This document shows, piece after piece, positions 34,327-45,480 of a stretch of DNA of 64,000 bases; the stretch's first letter is position 1, and each line of letters opens with the position of its first letter. The notes under the pieces were generated by a model. The model did no database searches. It was not told the origin of the DNA and saw only the letters and a list, made by a program, of their open reading frames with translations. The DNA is from Rhynchonema sp. JSB1_4 (taxonomy: Eukaryota > Nematoda > Chromadorea > Monhysterida > Xyalidae). The translations under genes were made by a program, and so were the position numbers. The stretch is taken from NCBI GenBank assembly GCA_030248065.1, contig JASAMV010002589.1, positions 21,616 through 85,615 of the forward strand, in the 5' to 3' direction.

Positions 34327-35328
34327 ATGGTGGCTTTGACAAAAATTGCTCGCAAGCAGCCAACGGAGGTCGAAGAAAAATCTGCGATTTTGATGGTTGA
34401 GAGCAATGGTCAACGCGATGTGGAGGATCACAAGATTTGTTTTGGCAAGATGCATGTTCGAACGGGGGCAATGATGATCGCTTGGTTCTGCGTAAGTAAT
34501 ATTTTTATCACATGGTATGTAGCAACCTACAGGGCTACCCAACAAAAGTGGAAACCTTTTTTGGTGAGCTTGGATCTCGGCCGCAGGGGAACCCTGGGTA
34601 ATATTCTAATACAAAGTAGTAATTCGCTTGGGCTTCCAATCGAGGTGCAACACGCATATCAGGCAGAGATTTAGGTTCATCCTAAAAGATTTCCATTTTA
34701 GTACCACTTGTCTTTTGTTTTCAGATAGTCCTCACCTGCACCCTGCCCTTGATCTGCGAACTATACAAGAGTAGGATTGAACCAACAGATGAGTGGATGA
34801 ATGGTATGGCAGTCTTCTCGACGCCCAGTCGCAGACGCACTATGTGTAATTCAATGGCACTTGCAGTGTGGAACATCAGCTGGCTGATCTACTCTGTGTG
34901 TCTGCTGCTGTGCAGTGTGTCACTGTTATTCGGTGTGGCGTCACAGTGTCGTGCTTGGTTGCGTCCATTCACTATGTGCGTGCTGGTCGGCGTAGTGATG
35001 CAAGTCATATTCGCTTTGAATCATTATGACGCATTTAAACGCGCGTTGAATAATGAACAACAACATGTTCGCACTCCCGATGCAGAAACTGACCTGATGT
35101 GGTGCGCTTTCGTGCCCGTAGTGGCATTGTGGGCGCTGTTAACGCTGATGATACCGGTTGGGAACGCCGTTAATACTCTTCACTTTTAAACCAACTTCAC
35201 AAAATCACGTTTAGTTCTGGTTCGTTTGGGTGGTGGCCAAATTCTCCGCCTATCTTCGACACGTGAAAGCGCCAGGCAAAAAAACTGCTGCTGAAAATCC
35301 ACCGGTCTGTGACACTTTTGGAGCGTAA
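34327..35328 (+). CDS. Tetraspan membrane protein, LAPTM-like
   Basis: Exons 34327-34491, 34725-35156 and 35215-35328 join in phase 0 to 236 aa. KICFGKMHVRTGAMMIAWFC followed by IVLTCTLPLICEL resembles the C-x-H-V-R-T-G-x entry to TM1 seen in lysosome-associated (LAPTM) and related four-pass proteins. Three further hydrophobic segments follow: WNISWLIYSVCLLLCSVSLL, FTMCVLVGVVMQVIFAL and FVPVVALWALLTLMIP + FWFVWVVAKFSAYL. The short cytoplasmic tail is APGKKTAAENPP. These proteins usually sit in late endosome or lysosome membranes; here function is inferred only from this similarity. The fourth segment is split by a 58-nt intron; a read-through ending at 35189 is the alternative. Confidence 0.65.
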
Positions 35329-35391
35329 AGCCAAATTATGTGACCTTGAGGCTTTTTCATGCCTGAGCAGTTGAAAGTTGATTTGTTGCAG

Positions 35392-35603
35392 GACATAAAG
35401 CGTTGGTGAATGTGCAACTGTATTACGGTGACGCACTATGTACGTATCATCGTCGTACGTACGGTGCATTGAATCTGATAAATGTGAGCAAGAGTGCTAA
35501 ATTGTTTCCAATACCGACCGGGAATACCTTACTAAAGGTTACTGCGTTTTTAACCGATCACGTCAAAGTGAAACAACCGCCGGGAACCTCGCCACGAAAA
35601 TAA
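35392..35603 (+). other. Orphan exon-like reading frame
   Basis: After TTTGTTGCAG an open frame runs to TAA 35603 with plausible composition (LVNVQLYYGDALCTYH). Its phase (1) does not match any donor in the preceding gene, so it is either a separate unrecognised gene or chance. Confidence 0.2.
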
Positions 35604-35951
35604 TGTTTAATATTGAAATTGTGTGCCACCTTCATTGTCGCGCATGCGGGGGTATTTTAGTTGGTTTTGGTCAACTTATCGTTTTGCCGGTGAATTGGAC
35701 ACAATATGCTGTGAGCTGTGGAAATAAATTATGAAATGAAAAAGTGTTTTATCTGATTCGTGGAGCTGAAAGATTCGTGTGATGCAAATGGAAACGTCTT
35801 GACGGAGGGGCATAATCACGGTTATATGCGGAAGTCATAAACTCAATCACATTCACGTTTCATTCTTCACATTTCACCAACTCTCTTATCACCGATTTTT
35901 CTTCACTTCGCAATCTGCCCACCGAATCCATAAACATAGTCGACCCGCATC

Positions 35952-36601
35952 ATGCTGCCTTCAGTCCCGTGCCTGCTGCTATGGTCGGGCTGGAAATTGA
36001 CGGTTGTGACTTTGATATTGACTTGGATCATAGTTGGATGTTCGAAAAAGAAAAAGTCCGGAGGTATGCGGCAAGAGCCTGAGAATGCACAGGACAAACA
36101 AAACCTTTTGGGAAATTCTCTGACCAAATTAGGCGACCGACGGCACTTGGAAAACTGCCAGGCTTGTTATCGTGCCCATTGCAGCGAGTTGCTTTGGGGT
36201 GTCTCAGAAAAAGATGCGAGCAAATTTCCGAATGTTGGTTTGTGACCTATTCCGATGGAATTCTCGCCAACTCCAGGAGAATTGCGAAATGGCATTGCTT
36301 CGTGGCGCGTTCGCTGTAGATAAACAAATGTGCATCTGAACAACATCTGGCGCCATTTGGTCGAACAGCGCCAGGCGTCGAGCCAACGTTTTTTGTTGCA
36401 GACGAAGATATTCTGAGCGACGTACCGTCGTCCGACCGTCCGCGCGACGAACATCTGCAGTCGGCGCAAGATAACTCGCGACGAGAACATGAACTGTGCT
36501 TGCAACAGGAGGAGGAACGACAACGAAGACTGCAGGCCGAGAAGGAAAATGCCGAACTGAAAACCGCCAAAGAAGACAGTGGAAAGACAAAGAGCACCTA
36601 G
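35952..36601 (+). CDS. Small membrane-anchored protein with charged tail
   Basis: Exons 35952-36063 and 36402-36601 join in phase 1 through a GTATGC donor and TTTTTTGTTGCAG acceptor, giving 103 aa. The N-terminus has one hydrophobic segment (LTVVTLILTWIIVGC) followed by KKKKSG. The rest is very hydrophilic: DEDILSDVPSSDRPRDEH and then a Q/E/R/K-rich stretch (CLQQEEERQRRLQAEKEN) likely to be a helix or coiled coil. Topology suggests a short N-terminal anchor with a cytoplasmic tail. AATAAA at 36728 follows the stop. No family was recognised. Reading through the donor gives a 97-residue alternative product ending at 36245. Confidence 0.55.
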
Positions 36602-36727
36602 CTGGTTATGATCTGGATTTGTTTTACAAAATGGTCAGACCCTTCATAATGCTCTTGTCTGCTAAAGTGCATTACCTACCAGATCAAGCCAGTTACGTGA
36701 TGACAACACAAGCTCTACAACCAGACA

Positions 36728-36733
36728 AATAAA
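36728..36733 (+). promoter_or_regulatory. Poly(A) signal of the small membrane protein
   Basis: AATAAA 127 nt after the stop at 36601 and before the V-ATPase H gene. Confidence 0.45.
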
Positions 36734-37044
36734 ATCGTGATTCGATAAATACATAAACATATTCGATCCGTTCACATCTATCCCGTCATATTTTGCCGAT
36801 AATGTTGACTTGGAACATGAGCAACAATAAACTGGAACAGAGACAAAGCAAACAAAACAAACTGCAACAGTGAGGTCGATTGCCTCACCACCACAGAGGG
36901 CATGAGACCGCGAAACATCAACTTGTCGGTCCACGAACTTGTCTTGCTTAGGTTTTCTCTTCCATTGGTTTTCTATCCAATTTTCAATTTTTTGTCCCTC
37001 AAGCCCTCAGCGCGGCGTGAGATTCGATTCGATATTCGATCAAA

Positions 37045-40000
37045 ATGGGAACAGAAACTATGTTTACCGAAATTAAAATCCAATCTGAAATGGATCGCGC
37101 CGCGACTGACATGATAACGGCGACAAGCCAGCTGCAAATGGAAGCGGCAAGCGTCAGAAATGATCGGCCGAATTGGAAATCTTATTTATCGTTGGTTTTG
37201 TTTGTTTGCCATTTAGCGATTGATTCCTATTTGATATTTGCAGCTTTTCAATACATTTTAGCAGCCAGATGATTCCCCAAGAAGATTACAATTTCATCAC
37301 GTCGTACGAGGACAGCAAAGGCGACACGCGACGCGAAATGATCCAACGACAACAATGCGCGCGAACTTTTCTCAATTTGATGACGAACGTGAGCAAAATG
37401 CAAACAGTCAGATACGTGCTGACGTTAATCGATGACATGCTGCAGGTAATGATGGCAGGCAACAACAACAAATTAAAATGGGGCCCTAAAAATGTTCCTT
37501 AAAATAGGAGCTGGCTGGCTGGGGCGGGCATTGGGGGGCAGGGCAGGGCGCAGAGGTCGCAATCGGGCCGGGTTTGGCCTAGGCATGGGGGCAATACCCA
37601 ACACCCAATACCCAATATCACCCAATACCCAATATCCAATACCTGGTATTGGGTACCCAATACCCAATACCAGGTATTGGGTGCCGGTATTGGGTATTGG
37701 GTGTGGGCCTGGTATTGGGTATTGGGTGTTGGATTGGGTCTTTCCCAGGTATTGGGTGCCACCCAATACCCCTGTTTTGCCCTATTTTTCTCCTCCAGAG
37801 CCCTGAAATGGTGAAAAATTTTCAATTTTTTAGCCTTTGAAATCGCTTTTTTAGCTGCAATCAGGGTTTTTTTTTCAAAATTCACTAGGTGCAACTTAGG
37901 TGCAACCCCCAAATTTTTAGGTGCAAGCTGGCCAAAGTAGGTGCAACCCCTATTTTGGACAAAAAACGCCAATTTTAGGCTTTTTTGCCAGGTTGTGTGT
38001 TCAATGCTATTTGCGTGCTTTTAGAAGTTCAATAAAGTTGTAACGCAATGAATGCCTTTTCCTTTAGCAAAAGCAAACTTTTCAGGGAAAGTTCAACATT
38101 TTGTAGCACATTTTGTACTAGTTTCATTATTGAGAACCGATTGAGAAGAAAACGAAACAGTAAAATTTTCATGCCACCATATCCACATTTGAGGGTCACG
38201 TACGAATCAGTTACTTTCGCTGTTCAACTGTGTGGGTATCTAATACTGTTGTCATGCTCTACTCTACTTCTAGTCAGTGTAGTTCCTGGCGGGAAGGGGG
38301 TCCGGGTCCCCTCCTAAGGTACACTAACCGCCGCGACCAAGGTACACTAGTACACTAACCGCCGCACCAGGTACACCAACCGCCGCAATTTTTGCCTAAA
38401 ATATGAATTTTTAGCCCAAGATGGGCATTTTAGGCCTAAAATGGGTAATTTTCAGGTCAATGTTGTCAAAAGTCGCCAAAATACCCTATTTATGGAGAAT
38501 TTTTTCCAAAATAAGGGCAAAAATAGGACAATTTTTTTTACCTCAAAGCACTTTTTCCTGAATTTTGGTCTTCCCCCCTCCTTCCCTCACAGGGAGGTAC
38601 ATAACCGCCGCACCGACAAAGTGGGTAGGTTCACTAACCGCCTCGCCGGACCAGGAACTACACTGATCCTAGTACATGTACACAGCATGTATTTGTTTTG
38701 AATCTTATCGCCAGCACACCAGGTACTAACTGTGTACGAAATCAATCAATCAGATCAATATTTTTTGTCGATGTCGACCAAATGCTTCGATGGAGTTTAT
38801 TGGAAGGAATGAAAAGCCGCGCAGCGCATTTTTTTGTTTCTAAGCTTTCCAACCTTAAAAGATGCTGTATAAATGCTAAATTAAGCAAAATAAGGGCCTA
38901 AAATTTTAGGTGCAACCTTGCACCTAACCCTGAATTTTTAGGTGCAATTCTGATTTTTTAGGTGCAAATTGCACCTAAAAAGTGTCTAAAAAAAAACTAT
39001 GGCTGCAATGTTAAGAAGAATGAGAAATTCAGTCATATTTTACTTAGTATTCGATCAAAAACCCAAAACAGGCCCATTTTTTAAACAAGCTTGGAATTTT
39101 TGGGTATTGGGTCGGTATTGGGTATTGGGTATTGGGTCTCAACCTGAGTATTGGGTATTGGGTTGGGTCCCATTTGAGGTATTGGGTTGGGTATTGGGGG
39201 TGGGCCCTGGTATTGGGTATTGGGTATTGGCTTGGGTCAAAAAATCGGTATTGCCCCCATGCCTAGTTTGGCCGGCCCGGCCCGGCCCGAGCCCCCAAAT
39301 CTCCGGCTCGGCCCGGCCCGAACCCCCAAATCTCCGGCCCGGCCCGGCCCGAATTTTTTGGCTCAGATTTTAACCCAATTTTTGTCATAATTTTTGCGAT
39401 TTTTTTGAACCTATTTTTTGGTTGAAAACAACGGTGTTGCAGGGGGTTGGGGGTCCCCCCTAGGTATAGTAGGTAGGTAGGTTGACGCTCCATCCTGGTA
39501 CACTAGGTAGGTCGCCGCCCGGCGGCTAGTACAGTAAGTTGCGATTTTTGGCTCAAAATGGTATATAAAATCGGTACTTTTCACTCCAAATAGGCGATAA
39601 AAGTCACTTTTTGAGGTGGAAGATTTGACCGATTTTTGCCCCTTTTTGGAAAAAAACTTCATAAAAAGGGTATTTTGGCGACTTGTGAGAACATTGACCT
39701 AAAAATCACACATTTTAGGCCTAAAAATACCCCTTTTTGGGCCTAACAATGCCTGTTTTAGGCAAAAATTGGGGGAGATAGCGTACCCGGAGGTAGGGTT
39801 AGAGGTCGGGGGTACCCGACACCCGACATCTGAAAATACCCGACACCCGACACCCGACATTTGAGAAAAAAAGCCGACACCCGACACCCGACAGTTCCAA
39901 AAAAAAACCCGACACCCGACATCTAGTTTTTGGAAAAAACCCGACACCCGACACCTGTTTTTGGACCAGAAACAGGCGACTTTTTGCTCCTTCGCACTAT

Positions 40001-43000
40001 TAGTGCAATTTTTTGGATCAAGTGACTGAATTCAAGTATTTTCACACAAAATAAAACCAAAATGACACATTCTTAGTCTTCGGAAACATTTGGTTCGAAG
40101 AAAATTTTCTCTCAATATTCTTTTCTCGGCAAAACTGATGTTTTGAACCGTAAGTGTCGGGTGTCGGCTGTCGGGTGTCGGGTCCCAAAAAACCCGACAC
40201 CCGACACCTGGAGGCACCCGACACCCGACACCTACACTCTTTTGGCACCCGACACCCGACACCCGACATCTCTCTAACCCTACCCGGAGGGGGAGGTAGG
40301 GGGATTATGTACCATTTGAGGGGGAGATAGCGTACCCGGGGGGACCCCCTCCCCCAGGAACTACACTAGTCTGACGTGGGATGCGATGTGTTTGATGCGT
40401 TTTAGAAATTTGGGGTGATAGAGGAACAGAGCTTATGTGAAAAGAAATGTACCTACAGATCCGCTCCACTGCACAGAGAATAGCATCCACAATAAACAAC
40501 ATTCCAGATTCATCTCGTTTGTGTTTTGCGCACTGCACACACGTTAATCGAAGACGTGATGTTGATTTTCAGGAGGACCGTTCTCGTGTGGACGTGTTCT
40601 GGAATTATGCTCGAAACAAGAAACAATCGGTTTGGGCGCCGTTCCTGATGTTGTTGCGTCGCGATGACGGTTTCGTTGTGAATCAGACCAGTCGAATAAT
40701 CACCAAATTAGCGTGTTGGGGCCCCGAACCGCTCGCCGACAGTGATTTAACGACATATTTCACTTTTCTCAAGGAGCAACTGCGTGCCGCGGTGGGCTAT
40801 TTCGTTCTCTTACGATTTTTCTCGGTAGTTTTGTTTCTTGATCGTTGCCCGATCTTGCAGGGCAACAGCTACATCCAGACGTCGGCCCGCTGTCTGCAAA
40901 TGATGCTGAGATTCGATGATTATCGTGTTGCGTTCGTTAACTTGGACGGCATCGCCACGTTCGTTCTTTATTTTTGGCCGAAATGACCATAATTTTCTAA
41001 TTATCTCCATAATTTTCCAGAATTGTGTCCGTTCTGTCGGGCAAGTGCAACTTCCAGCTGCAATATCAGCTTATTTTCTGCCTGTGGTGCTTGACGTTCA
41101 ACTCACAGATCGCTGAACGAATGCACAGGTATTTTGGCTTCACAAATATTTGTTTGCAAATGTTGGTAACTTTTTGACGAAAATAAGATTTTTTCAATAT
41201 TATTCCAGATTTGGTGTCGTGCCCACGCTCGCTGATATTTTGTCCGAATCAACCAAAGAGAAAGTCACGCGTATCATACTGGCCACATTCCGGGTAAGAA
41301 TATATTTTGCAGCAGGTACCACTTTGGTTACATTTTGTGCGTAATTTTTTAGCTCGTGTAATTTCAGTTCTCGATCTAGCTAGCTAATAAATTGACTATT
41401 TCTGTTCGATTTTTTCAGAATTTGATCGAGAAAATTGAAGATCGCGAGGTGATGCGTGATGATGCGCTGCAAATGGTTCGCTGAATTATGGTTGTTGCTG
41501 AATTAAAACCAAAGAAGCTTCGTGCCTCGACCTGATCTTGGGTTGATAATAATCCCAGTTCCAAAGCGTTTCTGAACAGAGGGTATTTCTGCAGTATATG
41601 ACAATTGTTGCAACTTGGCCTCAAGGGTGGAACAAGAGGGTCATCGCCAGTGCGAATTCACCTGATGGCCACACGTGACTTCCCAATGAGAATCCATGCT
41701 TTTTGCAGGTGCAATGTCGCGTACTCAAAACACTCGAATTGATGGGCGATAAAAAATACGACGATCCCGATCTATCGGACGACATTGAGTTTTTGACCGA
41801 GAAACTGCACGCAAATGTGCAGGACTTGAGGTGAACATTTGCTACTTTGTTTTGTGGTTGAAGGCCCAATAAAAGCTTAATTTTCGTCGGGGTTTTGCGA
41901 TGAAGTTGCAGCACTAATTTCGACCCAGGTCTCCGACCCCCTCCTAATGAAGAGCATTATACTCTGGTCGAAATTAGTGAGTCAGCTGTATCGAACGGAC
42001 CCACAAGTGCGGTAGAAAGTTTGACTTCCGTCCGCGGATGTAGCGCTGACAGAATTAATATGAGGCTGTGTCTGTCTGACTAATTTCCTGCCGCGACATT
42101 CAGTTCGTTCGACGAATACTGCACCGAAGTGCGCTCCGGTCGGCTCATGTGGTCGCCGGTGCACAAAAGCGAGAAATTCTGGCGCGAAAACGCCGCTCGA
42201 TTCAATGAGAAAAACTTCGAACTAGTCAAGTAGGTTGGCGTTTGTCTGGTTCTTGGATAATTAGGATTTTTATGTTGTTGCTTTGCGTGGTTAGTTTAAC
42301 TGATTCAGGCACTGGCTGACTAACTGATTTTCCTACCTTCTATGTTTATTGATGCGTTGAAGAGTACAAAAGCTCCAAATATTAAGGCAGCCCATTCTCT
42401 GAATTTTGAATACCAAGTTATGTGCTGTCCATTTCGTTGTAGAATCCTCGTGCACGTGCTTGAAACATCATCCGATCCCCTTGTGCTGGCTGTGGCAGCT
42501 CACGACATGGGTGAATACGTTCGGCATTATCCCAGGGGCAAAAAGTATGTTCTACTCCACTCTTTTTATTGTGACATGGTCAGGTATCCATCATTTCGGA
42601 CAGTACGAAATGCCGTTCATCAGAAGCATTCACTGTATTTGGATCATGCCCTTGCTGTAAAGCAAATAAATAGAAGGGTTTTTATGTTTTTTACTGTACC
42701 TTGGCGATTTTTTCTTTTTTGATCTCCTTGTCTTTCGATGGATTGACTTTGAAGTTGATATTGCGCGGCAGATTCTTGGGGTGCGACGGGTTGTTCTTGC
42801 CCTTTCCCTTGGGTTTCATGGCGAATCTGAGTGTGAAAGAAAAACATTGGGGGGGCGCTATCTGTTTCGACCCCTAGATCAAGACAGATAACACCCAGAC
42901 GAGGTGGCCGGGGTCTCATCAGTTGATGAACCACTCGTCTGTATTCACGTAACGTATAATAAATTGTGTAAAATTTTTGAAATGAACATGTAACGGATTT

Positions 43001-43674
43001 TACCAACGAGTAATACCCGGCTTTGATGCCGTTGACAGTCGTAAAAAACGTCCAAATGGTCGATTTCGAAGCACAATTTGAAACGATGCTGCTTATTTAG
43101 TCGAATCAATTCGATTCACAGCTGGAAAAAATCAATTATAATCGTGATATGGTTTGTAGCATCAATGTAGCAACTCCAATTTTTGACTTGATTCCATATT
43201 TTAACGCCACAGCTTGATTATTTTCGAAAAATGACAGAATGTTTTCTGCCAAAATTTCTTTTTCAAAACCATTGCGGTGCAAGTGGAGGAACATTTGGTT
43301 CACAGCGGTAACAAAATCCTTGCGTAAGCTGCAACTGCTAAGTCTCAGCAGCTGTGCATTCAGCATTCCAGAAGCAATACGGCGATGCACATTACTGTCT
43401 GCATGGATATACTTCAAAACATGAAAATTGAAGTCTTGGGTTTTGTCATAGATACTAAAAACAAAACTCTGAAATCTAATTTTTTTCCAGCGTTATCGAG
43501 ACCCTGAACGGAAAAACGCAAGTGATGAAGCTGCTCACCCACCCCGACCCGAACGTGCGCTATCACGCTCTTTTGGCTATACAGAAACTGATGGTGCACA
43601 ATTGGGAATACCTGGGCAAGCAGCTGGAAGATCCGGGGCAGACTCAGGAGAAGGGCAAGCCCGGCGTTAGGTAA
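37045..43674 (+). CDS. ATP6V1H: V-type proton ATPase subunit H
   Basis: Subunit H is a peripheral V1 protein that couples V1 to Vo and blocks ATP hydrolysis by free V1, at endosomal, lysosomal and plasma membranes. Exons match the animal protein from end to end: [156 protein letters not shown] and [20 protein letters not shown]. Exons include 37045-37190, 37262-37445, 40573-40791, from 40861, 42443-42544 and 43491-43674 (TAA). The HEAT-repeat protein appears complete. Intron 2 (37446-40572) is 3.1 kb of nested transposons; the last intron contains a gene on the other strand. Confidence 0.97.
37580..39265. mobile_element. hAT-like element 2 with CCCAATA heptamer arrays
   Basis: Ends TAGGCATGGGGGCAATACC are a perfect 19-bp inverted repeat. 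GTTTGGCC lies directly outside both ends (37572-37579 and 39266-39273), an 8-bp duplication. Next to each end are arrays of the heptamer CCCAATA/TATTGGG (37596-37770 and 39105-39245). Inside are AGGTGCAA-rich blocks (37886-37950, 38905-38985) and a nested element at 38275-38665. No transposase was found. It lies in V-ATPase H intron 2. Confidence 0.88.
38275..38665. mobile_element. Nested hAT-like element X (391 bp)
   Basis: CAGTGTAGTTCCTGG at the left is inverted exactly at the right end. Subterminal repeats read ACTAACCGCCGC. The flanks CTTCTAGT and ATCCTAGT are an imperfect 8-bp pair. The core (GCCTAAAATG, AAGTCGCCAAAATACCCT) is shared in opposite orientation with element Y at 39432-40368. 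Confidence 0.7.
39275..39360. repeat. GGCCCG array, three 29-bp units
   Basis: Three tandem units of the form CCGGCCCGGCCCGARCCCCC plus AAATCT follow the right duplication of hAT-like element 2. GGGCCGGG precedes the left duplication, so the element probably inserted into this older GC-rich repeat. Confidence 0.6.
39432..40368. mobile_element. Element Y, inverted copy of X, split by a hAT insertion
   Basis: The right end CCAGGAACTACACTA and the interior (GCGACTTG, AGGCCTAAAA, TTTTAGGCAAAAATTG) match the reverse complement of element X. It is interrupted at 39794-40282 by hAT-like element 3. The left end is decayed (CGGTGTTGCAGGGGG). Confidence 0.6.
39794..40282. mobile_element. hAT-like element 3 with CCCGACA heptamer arrays
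   Basis: The ends TAGGGTTAGAG are inverted. CCCGGAGG lies on both sides (39786-39793 and 40283-40290), an 8-bp duplication. Arrays of CCCGACA, in both orientations, fill the two flanks (39809-39960 and 40150-40268), with a short unique centre. It has no ORF and is nested in element Y. Confidence 0.9.
42580..42819 (-). CDS. Nested small lysine-rich protein, 64 aa
   Basis: The minus strand has an ATG at 42819, preceded by a good acceptor (TTTCTTTCACACTCAG), and an exon to 42700 rich in Lys ([20 protein letters not shown], then [12 protein letters not shown]). A GTACAG donor and TTATTTGCTTTACAG acceptor define a 45-nt intron and join in phase to 42654-42580, which adds a short acidic end ([13 protein letters not shown]) before TGA. 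An upstream non-coding or short coding exon must exist. The gene lies wholly in the last intron of V-ATPase H, on the opposite strand, with its stop 36 nt from the host exon. I do not recognise the family; the composition suggests a nucleic-acid-associated or ribosome-related small protein, which is inference. Confidence 0.6.
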
Positions 43675-43717
43675 GCTGATCAGTTCGGGCAAACTGTCTG
43701 TTCGTTCAGCTGTGAAG

Positions 43718-43881
43718 GCCTAACTATACTTCGTTTTCTCACGCAACACGAATTGTTATTGAGTAGGTGCCGACGCAATAAACAAACAGATTCTCGCGCG
43801 CTGATTGGAATTCTCACGTGAGAACCAATCAGCGCGGCAAAATTTGTTTCGCTTGCGTGAGAGAACGAAGTATAGTCAGGC
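43718..43881. mobile_element. Foldback MITE (164 bp)
   Basis: GCCTAACTATACTTCGTT and its imperfect inverse bound a hairpin whose centre is AATTCTCACGTGAGAA, flanked by paired GCGCTGATTGG/CCAATCAGCGC. It lies 44 bp after the V-ATPase H stop. Confidence 0.65.
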
Positions 43882-45480
43882 ATCAACTTGTTATTGTGCT
43901 ATTTGTGAATAGATGGACTAACTGATTGAGTTGTTATTTGTAGATAGTCAAAAGTCTTTGTGATCAAATTGACTATTTATTCCCATAAATTCATTCCATA
44001 TTATTGTGCCGCTTTGGGCTTATTGTGTGATTTGTGGTTTTGAAAGTCACTTCGTCTCTCCTGAAAAAATCGGTGTAGTTTTGACATGCAAAAATCGTTC
44101 GATTGTGCAGTGGTTTCGTCAGCGTGATCTTGATCGTGCCACTTTGGCGCCAGCAAGAATATCCCTGTTTTATCAATAACAACCAATGTAATTTTTGAGT
44201 CCGAATTATGGCTGGTTGATCATAGTTGTTTGTTGTGTGCTTGCTTTTCATGTGTTCGTTTGTATGATTGCTTAGCCGTATCGTGTCAAGTGTAGCGATT
44301 TTACATTGATATTTCTCAAGACGAATAGGAAGTTCGGTATGCAAAATTATACAGCATTGATAATAATAAATTCAATACAACACACCGAAAAGATTTCACG
44401 TACATTGAAATATTGAGGAATACACGATAATAATCGTGAAATAAATAACAGCTCCTGCATAACATTCGGAACGTTGCTCAAAACAGCTCGTAGCCAGAAA
44501 TTAGTAGCATACACATTCCAACCTTTCCCATAAAATATGCAACAAAAATCCACACAGAAATTGCAGCGAAGTCATTTAGAAGGACACAAGACACTACAAA
44601 GATCACAATACTCTGTGCAAAAGAAGAAATTCCCATCTCACTTCAAAAGTTATCTCACACCATACATCAAGAAATTTTGCTTACATTAGATAGATTGCCA
44701 GATGTAAACTTTTGTGCTCCATGAAAAGTACTCGGTTAGGAGTGGAAAATTCAACAACAATAGTAAAATACTCGTAATGCGTATGGGTAACTCCATGGCA
44801 TTTCCATACATAGTTCTCAACACGAAGGATAAATTGCAATTTTAATGAAAAATAGCATCTCACGAAAAAATAGTGTGTATTTGAAAGCAAAAGCACAAAA
44901 TGAATATAACAAGTACAACACCTTTTGCTGGTTCACAGAAATAGAAGTTTTTAGGTCCGCCGACAAAATAGAACAAGCCTTAGGACGTGGTGAGAGTTTT
45001 TGGCGCAAAAATACAAAGCAACTTGCGTTTGTCTCAGCGATAAATACCAACAGGTTTCTAAATTTTGCACAATTCTTTCGTAAAATGTACTCTTTTTTCC
45101 TCAAATCACACAACTAGCTTGCGAAACAAACGAAAACTATCGGACAAGAAAGGTAACGTGATCTTGGAATTTTCACTAACATCCGTCTGTTTGAATACAA
45201 CTTCTTTTTGGCGACAGAAGGCTATTTGCACATGATCAAATAAGCCACAAAAAATTTCCATGTGCAAACATCTTCGCATGAAAATACGTATTCCGAGCAT
45301 AAAGATTTGGGATAGTGATCAAAGAGTACAGCTGCATGGAAATGGGTTTCAAATTGCGTTTGCAGGTGATCAAAAACAAGGGCACCGAAACTGGCCATTT
45401 CCAGCCAATCACCAAATTATTGACCAATCATCATTAGAACAGTGATCAGTCAGTCATCAATGTTTAATCAGATCCTTGTC
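43882..45480. other. Intergenic between convergent genes
   Basis: There is no supported coding sequence in 1.6 kb of AT-rich DNA between the V-ATPase H and D52-family 3' ends. Confidence 0.5.

Noticed and set aside
44845..45117. 90-codon plus-strand frame between V-ATPase H and D52
   Set aside because: Lys/Asn/Phe-rich from AT-rich DNA, with no splice sites or motif; treated as chance.
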